From 2-12-FULL-42-15 sp964196565 (GTDB lineage Bacteria > Pseudomonadota > Gammaproteobacteria > Coxiellales > Coxiellaceae), in NCBI GenBank assembly GCA_964196565.1, contig CAXMUH010000111.1:1-16429 (forward strand): 16,429 nucleotides of DNA, written 5' to 3'. The position numbers were made by a program, and so were the translations under genes. The notes under the pieces are model-generated. The model had not been told where the DNA came from and searched no databases. It saw nothing but the letters and a program-made list of their open reading frames with translations. Numbering within the stretch: position 1 is the first letter of the stretch; every line of letters starts with the position of its first letter. Shown here in pieces: positions 1-7,308 of this stretch.

Positions 1-1533
1 CACCGCAAGCATATAGGATTATTCGGGCTCACCATGGCCGGCATTGGCTCAATGATAGGCTCTGGCTGGTTATTTGGTGCCTGGAAAGCCGCTCGCCTTG
101 CAGGCCCCGCAGCTTTACTGGCCTGGCCCATTGGCGCTGTCATTATATTTTTAGTTGCCATGGCCTATGCTGAGTTAGGAGCGCGCTTTCCAGCCACAGG
201 TGGCATGGTTCGCTACACCCAGTTATCGCATGGCTCACTTGCAGGCTTTATTGCCGGTTGGGCAAACTGGATCGCGATTGTTTCAGTTATATCAATTGAA
301 GCCGTTTCCTCTATTCAATATTTAAGCTCATGGCCATTCGCTTTTACCCACGGGCTTTATAATGGACCCACGCATCAACTCACCACTTCCGGACTGGTTT
401 TATCTGCTATTTTGATTGTCGGATATTTTTTGCTGAATTATTGGTCGGTAAAATTTTTATTACGAACCATCGTTTATGTGACCATTTTAAAAATTGCTGT
501 ACCCATTATCACTTGCGTCACTTTAATTGCAACAGCATCTATGCACCATCGATTTAATTTTATGCATGAGGGTTTTCTTCCATACGGCTACAGCGGAATA
601 TTTACGGCAGTCGCCACAGCTGGAATTGTTTTTTCATTTAATGGTTTTCAAACCCCCATTAATTTATCTGGTGAGGCAAAAAATCCTCAACGCAATGTGC
701 CACTCGCGGTTTTTATTTCAATCTTTCTGGCATTTTTAATTTATGTATTATTGCAATATGCGTTTATAGGTAATGTGAGCGTTGCTGATTTAAAACATGG
801 TTGGAATCACCTTTACTACAGTTCCCCATTTGCAAATTTAGCCATCGCGCTAAATTTAAATTGGTTAATGGTACTGCTTTACATTGATGCCTTTGTATCG
901 CCATCAGGCACAGCAATTACTTATACCGCCACCACATCGCGTATGCTCTACGGCATGCAAAAAAATGGTTATATGCCGAAAATATTAGGGCAATTGCATC
1001 CGTTTTATCATATTCCACGTGCCGGCATGTGGGTCAACTTAGTGGTAAGCTTTATCTTTCTTTATGTTTTCCGCGGTTGGGGTCGATTGGTGGCTGTGAT
1101 TTCTGTTTCAACAATTATTTCTTATCTTACCGGACCCGTCGCCGCTGTGGCCTTAAGGCGTTTAAATCCAAAAACAACATCCCCAATACGTATTAAAGGG
1201 CTCACCATTACAGCCCCCATTGCATTTGTCGTTATCAGCTGGGTGCTGTTTTGGGCACGCTGGCCACTCACGGGGCAAGTGATTCTTATTATGATCATTG
1301 GGCTACCCATTTATTTTTATTATCAATATAAAGACAAATGGAAAAAGTTTAGAAAAAGTTGGCGCTCTGGCATGTGGATTATTTGTTATTTACTTTGCAT
1401 TGCTTTTATTTCATTCATTGGCACCAAAGCATTTGGAGGACTCGGTTGGATCAACACCCCCACCTCAATGATTATTGTTTCTATCGCGGCAATAGTATTT
1501 TATTATTGGGGTTTAGCCTCACGTATTAAATGA
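1..1533 (+). CDS. APC-family amino acid permease, 5'-truncated by the window edge
   Basis: This is an inner-membrane secondary transporter of the amino acid-polyamine-organocation (APC) superfamily. The frame is open to base 1, and the 11 codons before the ATG at 34 read like an APC N-terminus, so that ATG is probably an internal Met and the true start lies outside the window. About 510 residues are visible, with roughly 12 hydrophobic segments. The first holds the glycine-rich break typical of the family (G20-S21-G22 counted from base 1, followed by WLFG), and an AYAELGARFP-type motif follows TM2. The substrate cannot be read from the sequence; similarity of the TM1 region to aspartate or other amino acid symporters is only an impression. 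The gene is convergent with icmB and followed by a good intrinsic terminator. It is probably a metabolic neighbour, not a secretion component. Legionella has icmF and tphA near this end of the locus. Confidence 0.85.
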   Translation, partial: HRKHIGLFGLTMAGIGSMIGSGWLFGAWKAARLAGPAALLAWPIGAVIIFLVAMAYAELGARFPATGGMVRYTQLSHGSLAGFIAGWANWIAIVSVISIEAVSSIQYLSSWPFAFTHGLYNGPTHQLTTSGLVLSAILIVGYFLLNYWSVKFLLRTIVYVTILKIAVPIITCVTLIATASMHHRFNFMHEGFLPYGYSGIFTAVATAGIVFSFNGFQTPINLSGEAKNPQRNVPLAVFISIFLAFLIYVLLQYAFIGNVSVADLKHGWNHLYYSSPFANLAIALNLNWLMVLLYIDAFVSPSGTAITYTATTSRMLYGMQKNGYMPKILGQLHPFYHIPRAGMWVNLVVSFIFLYVFRGWGRLVAVISVSTIISYLTGPVAAVALRRLNPKTTSPIRIKGLTITAPIAFVVISWVLFWARWPLTGQVILIMIIGLPIYFYYQYKDKWKKFRKSWRSGMWIICYLLCIAFISFIGTKAFGGLGWINTPTSMIIVSIAAIVFYYWGLASRIK

Positions 1534-1560
1534 ATCGAGTTTGGCATATCGTTGGTCAGA

Positions 1561-1655
1561 AGTAGCCTGGACGACTTGTCGGCCAGGTTTTTATTTTCCC
1601 GGCCGCGCAATTAAAGATTGCTTGTCCGGGCTACACCTTTACCGACCAGGCTACT
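1561..1655. repeat. Nested palindromic element between permease and icmB
   Basis: Outer perfect 10-base inverted repeats, AGTAGCCTGG (1561-1570) and CCAGGCTACT (1646-1655), bracket almost the whole convergent gap. Inside lie the permease terminator and a second hairpin, CCCGG (1598-1602) with CCGGG (1626-1630), containing GCAAT/ATTGC (1607-1611 with 1617-1621). A third pairing, GTAGCCTGGAC (1562-1572) with GTCCGGGCTAC (1624-1634), has one mismatch and competes with the first. The minus-strand reading GTAGCCCGGACAAGC resembles the starts of the short palindromic intergenic repeats common in gammaproteobacterial genomes. That link is inference. Confidence 0.5.
1566..1597 (+). terminator. Intrinsic terminator of the permease gene
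   Basis: The arms CCTGG (1566-1570) and CCAGG (1583-1587) enclose a second perfect stem, CGAC/GTCG (1572-1575 with 1578-1581), across a single A/G mismatch. The hairpin is followed at once by TTTTTATTTT (1588-1597). It starts 33 bases after the permease stop codon, in the right orientation to end that transcript. On the minus strand the hairpin is not followed by a T-run, so it is not an obvious terminator for icmB. Confidence 0.75.
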
Positions 1656-1664
1656 TTAGAACGA

Positions 1665-4600
1665 TTAAGAATTTCGACTGTGATAGTCTTCAATAATTTC
1701 ATTGATTAAACCGTGTAAAGCAGAGTGTTTTGCATCATCATCGATCAAGCGGCCCTCTTCTTTAAAATTCGCATAACGATCTTCCAAGGCTTTAATCGCT
1801 GTTCCGCCTGGAAATAATTTTGCTAAAATAAAACGTGCGCCTTTAGGGCCCAACTTTTTATAAAGGTGATTACGAATAAACACATCTTCCGCGCTGGTGT
1901 TAAGCGCCCACAATTCAACAGGTCCCAAAGTTGCTGTTAATAATTGCGTATTTTGACCGTACTTTGTTGCAAATTGAGCGAGGAAGGTAGCACCACCCTC
2001 ACGCGGACCATGAACACGCGTTTTTAACGCCATTTCTGCGGTATGACTCAGCCCAAAAATTTCAGCAGTTTTACGCACTGACTGCTCGGGTCCTGCATCC
2101 ATAATATAAATTGATGTCGCAAACTCGACCATCACTTCATCAAAGTCATCCAACGATTGTGATAAAAGCGCAATCTGTACTTTCCATTTTCGGCCTTCAC
2201 GCATATCTTGTACTACTTGATCACGCACCGCTTGTGCTTTAGCGGTACGATGAAATTCATCATAAACAATACGTTTAGGATCTTCGCGAATTTCTAAAAT
2301 ACGCGCATGATGATAACGTCGATACGCTTCTGGCATATCATTCACATTGTCTTCAATCAAAAAATAATGTCGCGCTAAAACATAACGTGCCAACATATAC
2401 ATGACAGCTGTTTGACGGTTAGCGGCGTCCCCTCCACTTCGCGCCACTTCATCCAAATCAAGTGCGACTACACGCGCGTCGCCTAAGTCAAAACGAGTTA
2501 CCTGAGACATAATCGGGTATTCACGAACCGCACTTGAAATCATGCGCGCAAAAGCATGAATCAAAGGCTCACCCGTGGGTGCTGTAATTTTTCCATATAA
2601 ATCTTGAATTGCTGGTAGGCGACAAACAGCAGCAACATCAGCAAGCACTGGCATCGCATGACGTTGAGCCAACATGGCTTCATGCGCAAAGCCCGCCATA
2701 AATAAGGCATCGGTAACTTCAAACCAAGTGGTTGCATCATCTTTAACAAATCCAATCTCTTCTAAGATACCATCAACAATTTCTTCAATGCCAGCAGCAT
2801 AATTATTGGGATTACCATCATCGGCAAAGCCTTTGTAGAGCTCATCAATAATCAATCCCGCCATATCAGCAACGCCATCGTAGGCGCGGTCAGCACCAAC
2901 AGGCGTGGCTAAAAGAGCAATAAAATTCACTAAAAATGCGCGCTCTTGTGGCGTTGGGTAACGTGCACCTAACTGCGTATCAAAAGGGTTAATCGCATAC
3001 TCAGGTCGCATTCGTAATCGATGAATTGCAACCAAATGTTTTTTATCGACTGGTAGTGCATCTTTTAACAATAAAATCAAGCCACTACTGGAAGGGCCAA
3101 TATCAATAATCGAAATACGCGGTAATCGTGAGATTCCAGATGACATGCAAACCGCTAAATTCATGGCGTTTGATAAAACCGATTTACCGGAACCAGGACG
3201 CGCATAAAATAAATCAATCCAGGTGGTTTGATGACGAGAACCCGGATGATAAGGCCATGGCTTACCATCTGGGGATCTAAAAAGAATAGCACCGTTGTCC
3301 CAAGGAGACGCTGGACGAAACAATGGTAACATGTATAACACGTCTGACAACGGCGCTATTGACGCTGTGGCAGTGCTTGTTCCTGAGACGGCCAACATCG
3401 TTGACACAACCCCACCATAAGCATCGCCAGAAAACTCTGAAATATCACATGAACCCCAACCCTCAATGGCTTTCGCTAACATCGATGCACGCGAACGCAA
3501 TAATCGCATATCATCCTCAGGGGCCCAAGTACACGCAGTAACACGCAAGCGCACCACTGCATCATCGGTATTTAGCTTAATGTATTCCAAAAGATTGAGT
3601 GAATCATTTAACAAACGATTTTGTGATGACGTCACGGTTAATACCGATGACATCACTTTTTTCAAACCGACATGGGTTAAACCATCACTCTCGATTAAAA
3701 ATGAAATTCGCCATGGAATATGTGTTTGCAACGTTCTAGAAAATAAACGTAAAAATGGCTGTACTTCTTTAGGAAACAAATCTACAAATACCGTTGCATA
3801 GATTCGATCACCCACACGCGCAGTTCGCAGATTAATATTTTCTCCATCACGCGGCAAAACTTGGCGCGCAAGCGACGGCCATAATACATCTGAAATCTCT
3901 TCCACCGGTTTGTCTGTGGTTCTTATGGTGATCTTGTCACCGGGCAAGGATGGTCGCCACTGTCGGTCTGTAAACTCCGGATCAGCGCTACGTCTGATGG
4001 CATGAACAGCATCATGCACTTCGAGCAGCTCGGTGACAATGCCAGTGGCGTTAAAATCGTTATTGACTGAGCGAACAAAGGAATCATGGTTTTCGCGCAA
4101 ATCTGGAATTGCTGAAATAATACTTTGCGTCGATCGAAAACCTGGAATTTTGAATTTTTTAATCACTTTACGCTTGTCTTTCTGAGCGCGCTTTGACTGT
4201 TCACGTGTCAATGATTTCAAGCGCGTCCAGAGTACAAAATACATTTCCTCATGAGCGCAATAATGAGATAAATGTTTTTCACGTTCAGAAAATAAATCTT
4301 CTAGACTTAGCGCAAGCCGTTTTGCTGTATCACGAGCGGGTGCAAAAATATTCTTGATCTCATCCAGCACTTCATCTTTGTCATAACTAAAAAGCACTTG
4401 AATGACATGCCCGGATTGCGACATCGTGGTTTGCAATGATTGACGTAACGCATTTTGAATTTGATCAAACTCACTTTGACCAATGAGTGTGGTCACACCT
4501 TCGATTTTTAAAATAGAAATCAATGAGCCATCATTAGCCACCAATACCGTATCGCTGTCAGCGGTTTGTAACTCACAATACGCGGCCGAAGTTTGCTTTA

Positions 4601-4667
4601 TCGAAGTGCCAAACCAAGACAGCATGCTTTTCGAAAATTCTGAAACTGTAGAAAACACGTTAGTCAT
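1665..4667 (-). CDS. icmB: IcmB/DotO, VirB4-like ATPase of the Dot/Icm T4BSS
   Basis: This cytoplasmic ATPase docks at the inner-membrane base of the Dot/Icm apparatus and is thought to power assembly or effector transfer together with DotB. The protein has 1000 residues, close to the roughly 1000 of Legionella IcmB. Its N-terminal half (1 to about 450) is the VirB4-type N domain and its C-terminal half the RecA-like motor. Walker A is ARPGSGKS at 489-496 (K495). Walker B is RIVYDEF at 799-805 (D803, E804). The SQS at 836-838 fits a post-Walker B glutamine motif. The ATG start lies 8 bases after the icmJ stop, preceded by an AGGG element 7 to 8 bases upstream, so icmJ and icmB are probably cotranscribed. 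It is the last gene of the block and faces the permease convergently. No clear minus-strand terminator follows it. Confidence 0.96.
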   Translation of the reverse strand: MTNVFSTVSEFSKSMLSWFGTSIKQTSAAYCELQTADSDTVLVANDGSLISILKIEGVTTLIGQSEFDQIQNALRQSLQTTMSQSGHVIQVLFSYDKDEVLDEIKNIFAPARDTAKRLALSLEDLFSEREKHLSHYCAHEEMYFVLWTRLKSLTREQSKRAQKDKRKVIKKFKIPGFRSTQSIISAIPDLRENHDSFVRSVNNDFNATGIVTELLEVHDAVHAIRRSADPEFTDRQWRPSLPGDKITIRTTDKPVEEISDVLWPSLARQVLPRDGENINLRTARVGDRIYATVFVDLFPKEVQPFLRLFSRTLQTHIPWRISFLIESDGLTHVGLKKVMSSVLTVTSSQNRLLNDSLNLLEYIKLNTDDAVVRLRVTACTWAPEDDMRLLRSRASMLAKAIEGWGSCDISEFSGDAYGGVVSTMLAVSGTSTATASIAPLSDVLYMLPLFRPASPWDNGAILFRSPDGKPWPYHPGSRHQTTWIDLFYARPGSGKSVLSNAMNLAVCMSSGISRLPRISIIDIGPSSSGLILLLKDALPVDKKHLVAIHRLRMRPEYAINPFDTQLGARYPTPQERAFLVNFIALLATPVGADRAYDGVADMAGLIIDELYKGFADDGNPNNYAAGIEEIVDGILEEIGFVKDDATTWFEVTDALFMAGFAHEAMLAQRHAMPVLADVAAVCRLPAIQDLYGKITAPTGEPLIHAFARMISSAVREYPIMSQVTRFDLGDARVVALDLDEVARSGGDAANRQTAVMYMLARYVLARHYFLIEDNVNDMPEAYRRYHHARILEIREDPKRIVYDEFHRTAKAQAVRDQVVQDMREGRKWKVQIALLSQSLDDFDEVMVEFATSIYIMDAGPEQSVRKTAEIFGLSHTAEMALKTRVHGPREGGATFLAQFATKYGQNTQLLTATLGPVELWALNTSAEDVFIRNHLYKKLGPKGARFILAKLFPGGTAIKALEDRYANFKEEGRLIDDDAKHSALHGLINEIIEDYHSRNS

Positions 4668-4675
4668 TTAGCACC

Positions 4676-5296
4676 CTAATCCTGCAAAGAGCAGAACGTC
4701 GATAATGAATTTGAAATCCACGTTTTTACCGGCTGTGCAAATTTTTGTAAATCCGGTAGCAAACGAATACTTTGTTTTAATTTATCCTGAATACCTTCGG
4801 CCCTAGATTCACTGCAATCAACTAATAAGCGCCCAAAAAGTGATGGGTTGCTCATTCCTTCTCCCAGCAATTTTTCAGCCTGTTGTGATCGCAACTTCAA
4901 ACTCCGATAAATGTTACGTGCCTGAGTCGAACTCACCCCACCACTGATAATCGCTGTAAATAATACATGACACAGTGCGTTGAGTTCTCCTTGGCTCATT
5001 TCAGGCAATACAATCAATGTGCCACCACCAAATTCATCACGCCCTGCAGATTCCAAGAAATAACACTGCGAGCAAAAGCAACAAGCCGTTGCAAGATTAC
5101 TTATTCGATTAAAATGGAAGTTGTTGTCGAGGTTAACCACATCCATAAAATCAAATGCACGAAACCCACAGAACTGGCAAGTATGCTCGTCCCTTGCAAA
5201 GATTTTTTCCTGGAAATTCAGGAAGGCAGGATCCGCCTTCCTAACCATAAATAAACGCCAATTACTGTGTGTTGCCTTAAGATCAATATTACGCAT
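4676..5296 (-). CDS. icmJ: IcmJ/DotN, zinc-binding subunit of the coupling complex
   Basis: In Legionella, DotN binds the C-terminal region of DotL and is a stable part of the type IV coupling complex at the cytoplasmic face of the inner membrane. The protein here has 206 residues, near the Legionella length. It shows an HNH-like arrangement of cysteines: CxxC at 40-43 (HTCQFCGF) and a cluster at 72, 73, 75 and 78 (CCFCSQC), which can supply a four-cysteine zinc site. The family is known to bind zinc through this fold, and nuclease activity is not expected. There is no signal peptide or membrane segment. The ATG start lies 20 bases after the icmD stop, with only a weak AGAAG ribosome-binding sequence. 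The stop is 8 bases before icmB, which suggests an icmJ-icmB pair possibly read through from icmD. Confidence 0.94.
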   Translation of the reverse strand: MRNIDLKATHSNWRLFMVRKADPAFLNFQEKIFARDEHTCQFCGFRAFDFMDVVNLDNNFHFNRISNLATACCFCSQCYFLESAGRDEFGGGTLIVLPEMSQGELNALCHVLFTAIISGGVSSTQARNIYRSLKLRSQQAEKLLGEGMSNPSLFGRLLVDCSESRAEGIQDKLKQSIRLLPDLQKFAQPVKTWISNSLSTFCSLQD

Positions 5297-5316
5297 TTAA
5301 TATCAACTTCTTATAC

Positions 5317-5733
5317 TTAGGATCCACCAATCACAGTTGACATATTGGTAGCACCTACTTGTGCCATTTGCGCGCTACCAAAAACTGCTTTCTTAGCGGT
5401 AGGTAACATAATCACAAACAGTGTTAAGCAAGCGCCAATCAAAAGTAAGGTAACACCTTGGCTAATCGGAACCTGAGTTGGATTGAGTTTATGTTGATGA
5501 AATTTAAAGAATGCCGCTAGGATAAAGCCAATACCCGCAATCAGGGCAATGTCAGTTAAGATTTTCGCCATCTGGCTAACTGTGTGATTCACATTCTTCG
5601 TGATCGACGAAAGCGCTATTCCGCTCGATATATTCCCCGCAAAAGCAGCTTCTGTAAAAAAGGCTAGCGCCAAAATAGCTAAGATAGCAGCAATCTTAAA
5701 ATAGGTTGATTTAAAACACATTTTCGTGTTCAT
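5317..5733 (-). CDS. icmD: IcmD/DotP, small inner-membrane Dot/Icm protein
   Basis: This 138-residue membrane protein of the Dot/Icm system has a poorly defined molecular role. A signal-like hydrophobic stretch at about 13-31 ends in EAAFAG, followed by membrane segments at about 58-76 and 94-111. The segment IAGIGFILAAFFKF (66-79) and the later LLLIGACL (96-103) closely parallel stretches of IcmC, consistent with distant common ancestry. The ATG start has the best ribosome-binding site of the block: GAGGAG, 8 bases upstream. A 144-base gap precedes it, carrying a PmrA-like promoter motif, so the gene is probably the first of an icmD-icmJ-icmB unit while also receiving read-through from icmC. 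Confidence 0.93.
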   Translation of the reverse strand: MNTKMCFKSTYFKIAAILAILALAFFTEAAFAGNISSGIALSSITKNVNHTVSQMAKILTDIALIAGIGFILAAFFKFHQHKLNPTQVPISQGVTLLLIGACLTLFVIMLPTAKKAVFGSAQMAQVGATNMSTVIGGS

Positions 5734-5782
5734 GATAGAGTCTCCTCAAAAATTATAAAGTTATTTAACGTCCAACAGATAC

Positions 5783-5815
5783 AATATACACCTCAAACCT
5801 TAACGGAATCTTAAG
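5783..5815 (-). promoter_or_regulatory. PmrA-like promoter upstream of icmD
   Basis: On the minus strand CTTAAG (5815-5810) is followed by 5 bases, GTTAAG (5804-5799), 10 bases, then TATATT (5788-5783). The two half-sites are direct repeats 11 bases apart, as in the published YTTAAK-N5-YTTAAK PmrA box, with one deviation (G in place of Y in the second half). The predicted transcript start would lie about 40 to 45 bases before the icmD ATG. The same arrangement with identical spacing occurs before icmN. A perfect TATAAT also occurs at 5757-5752, but it would leave almost no leader. Confidence 0.5.
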
Positions 5816-5817
5816 GC

Positions 5818-5833
5818 TTTGCGAAATCGCAAA
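5818..5833. promoter_or_regulatory. 16-base palindrome in the icmC-icmD gap
   Basis: TTTGCGA (5818-5824) and TCGCAAA (5827-5833) form a perfect inverted repeat around two A bases. It lies directly upstream of the PmrA-like half-sites on the minus strand and downstream of the icmC stop. There is no T-run after it on either strand, so it is more likely an operator-type site or chance than a terminator. Confidence 0.25.
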
Positions 5834-5877
5834 TTATTATTAACCGATCTACTTAAGTAATTTCTTCATTATAAGAC

Positions 5878-6462
5878 CTAACTGAGCCCCAGCATAAATT
5901 TAATGATGTAATATGTATTAATAATATGCAGGCACAACATCCCACCAATAATATGCAACATCGCTTTTCCCGCCATACCCGGCTGCCCCTGCTGACCACC
6001 CACTCGACTGAACATCATAATGCCGCGAATCATCCCAAATAAGCCGATTAATCGAATTAAAATAATAACGGGCTTTATGTAGACTTCCGTCCCGCTACTC
6101 ATATCCGGGTATGCCAAAGGGTTAACGCTGCCCCAAAAGGCAAGTAATAAGGTTTTTGTTGCAACTGGAATCGCTAACAAGCAGGCACCAATAATAATCT
6201 TCGATAACGGCTGTATTAAGGTAATTTGATGAGACATCATGGTGCGCATTTGCCCATAGCGTTTCATTTTAAATAAGCCAGCGAGAATAAAAGCGATGCC
6301 GCCCAAAATACAAAAATCCTGAACGATAATGGCGACATAACGCAAGCTTTCTAAAACATGCTGGTTATCGTACTCAAGCGCCCACGCCGGCGAACTGACC
6401 AGACAGAGCATCAACACTGCCATCAGTTGCTGCGGGAAATTCCTATTTAGTCGTTTTCTCAT
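5878..6462 (-). CDS. icmC: IcmC/DotE, inner-membrane Dot/Icm protein
   Basis: This integral membrane component of Dot/Icm has no assigned catalytic role. From the chosen ATG the protein has 194 residues, a length like that of Legionella IcmC. The N-terminus has a basic tail, a hydrophobic stretch and SSPAWA, a plausible signal-peptidase site near residue 28. Membrane segments follow at about 43-65, 85-102, 131-152 and 168-190. GGIAFILAGLFKMKRYG (54-70) and IIIGACLLAIPV (89-100) match the equivalent stretches of IcmD. An in-frame GTG at 6471 gives three more residues and has AGG 5 bases upstream, so the exact start is uncertain. ATG was preferred for its fit in length. A long hairpin fills the gap to icmG and ends 17 bases before the ATG. 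Confidence 0.92.
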   Translation of the reverse strand: MRKRLNRNFPQQLMAVLMLCLVSSPAWALEYDNQHVLESLRYVAIIVQDFCILGGIAFILAGLFKMKRYGQMRTMMSHQITLIQPLSKIIIGACLLAIPVATKTLLLAFWGSVNPLAYPDMSSGTEVYIKPVIILIRLIGLFGMIRGIMMFSRVGGQQGQPGMAGKAMLHIIGGMLCLHIINTYYIIKFMLGLS

Positions 6463-6479
6463 TGCACCCACTTAAACCT

Positions 6480-6563
6480 AGAATCCGCAGTTGAATCACG
6501 ATTCTGGACACAACATCTTAATTCATCTGTTGCGCCAGAAGATCGCGATCAACTGCGGATTCT
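6480..6563. repeat. Long inverted repeat (extended hairpin) between icmG and icmC
   Basis: The outer arms are perfect 15-base inverted repeats (6480-6494 and 6549-6563; AGAATCCGCAGTTGA and its complement). Pairing continues inward with interruptions: TCTGG/CCAGA and CAACA/TGTTG, closing on a loop of about 12 bases. The whole 84-base segment can therefore fold into one long stem in RNA of either strand. It begins 3 bases after the icmG stop and ends 17 bases before the icmC ATG. It could be a transcript-processing or translation-control element, or a small palindromic mobile element. There is no T-run, so it is not a standard terminator. Confidence 0.75.
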
Positions 6564-6566
6564 TGG

Positions 6567-7301
6567 TTAATAATCGTTATTACCCAGTTTAATTAATTTG
6601 CCTGAAGTGGTGGTAATAATGCCGGTGTTAGGATCAATTGATTTGACCAAACCATAATTAGGAACCGGGTCACCCACTGTCACGCTTTCGGTTAGGCCAT
6701 TTGAGCCCAGCAACCAAGCACGGCCATCAACCAGTGCCCGAATTTTAAAAACAAGAACAGGCTTTGGTGGACCCACTTTTTTCACAATCACTTTTGGTTG
6801 ATGTATTAGATGTTTATTAACTTGTTTTAATTGACCCAACATTAATACCATGGCTTCCTTTAACTGTTGATTGGTTAAATTAGACTGCGATAATTGGTTC
6901 TGCACAGCTTCTAATTGCTGATGTAATTTTGAGACAGTCATATTATTCGAACCATTTTGTCGCAAGCTAGCCAACTCCTGTTTAAGCATGGCATTTTTCA
7001 CCGCCAATGAGGTTTGTTGCGGTGAAGGACGCGCTTTTTTAACTGTTTTAGTAACAGGCGATTTTTTAATGACTTTATTATTCTTCTCATATTTCATCAC
7101 TTGAAAAAAAATAAGTGCCAATACCACGATTACAATCACGATCACCTTGCGCTGATTGCGCTTTACAAGCAGCATTAAGGTAGACTCTGGTTTATGCACC
7201 GGCTCATCTGTACCTTCAGCCTCAGTTGCTTTGGGCTCTACCACATACTCTTCTTCTGGGTATTTGTACTCTTCATCATCTGAAGTTTTTCTATCGCTCA
7301 T
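6567..7301 (-). CDS. icmG: IcmG/DotF, bitopic inner-membrane core-complex protein
   Basis: DotF is an inner-membrane protein of the Dot/Icm envelope complex, associated with DotG and DotH and reported to contact effectors. From the ATG at 7301 the protein has 244 residues: an acidic cytoplasmic tail (1 to about 40, rich in Asp and Glu), one membrane segment (about 52-69), a basic Pro/Lys stretch (79-93), a coiled-coil-like region (about 105-165, rich in Gln and Leu), and a compact periplasmic domain (about 183-243, KIRALVDGRAWLL through TTTSGKLIKLG). The upstream ATG at 7325 adds eight residues and overlaps icmE, but it has no ribosome-binding sequence. The ATG at 7301 follows AGGGGAG and lies 7 bases after the icmE stop, so it was chosen. 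Confidence 0.92.
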   Translation of the reverse strand: MSDRKTSDDEEYKYPEEEYVVEPKATEAEGTDEPVHKPESTLMLLVKRNQRKVIVIVIVVLALIFFQVMKYEKNNKVIKKSPVTKTVKKARPSPQQTSLAVKNAMLKQELASLRQNGSNNMTVSKLHQQLEAVQNQLSQSNLTNQQLKEAMVLMLGQLKQVNKHLIHQPKVIVKKVGPPKPVLVFKIRALVDGRAWLLGSNGLTESVTVGDPVPNYGLVKSIDPNTGIITTTSGKLIKLGNNDY

Positions 7302-7308
7302 TATCTCA

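Noticed and set aside
34..36. ATG at 34 as the true start of the permease
   Set aside because: The 11 codons before it are in frame, have no stop and continue the conserved APC N-terminus, so the gene is cut by the window edge.
3466..3801. Open frame on the plus strand inside icmB (111 codons)
   Set aside because: It lies entirely antisense to a strongly conserved ATPase gene and has no recognisable motif or start signal.
4676..5296. IcmJ as an active HNH nuclease, suggested by its cysteine pattern
   Set aside because: The cysteines fit the structural zinc site of the DotN family, the context is the coupling complex, and no catalytic histidine motif is evident.
5752..5757. Perfect TATAAT before icmD as the main -10
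   Set aside because: Transcription would start at or inside the ribosome-binding site, and no -35 lies at a normal distance.
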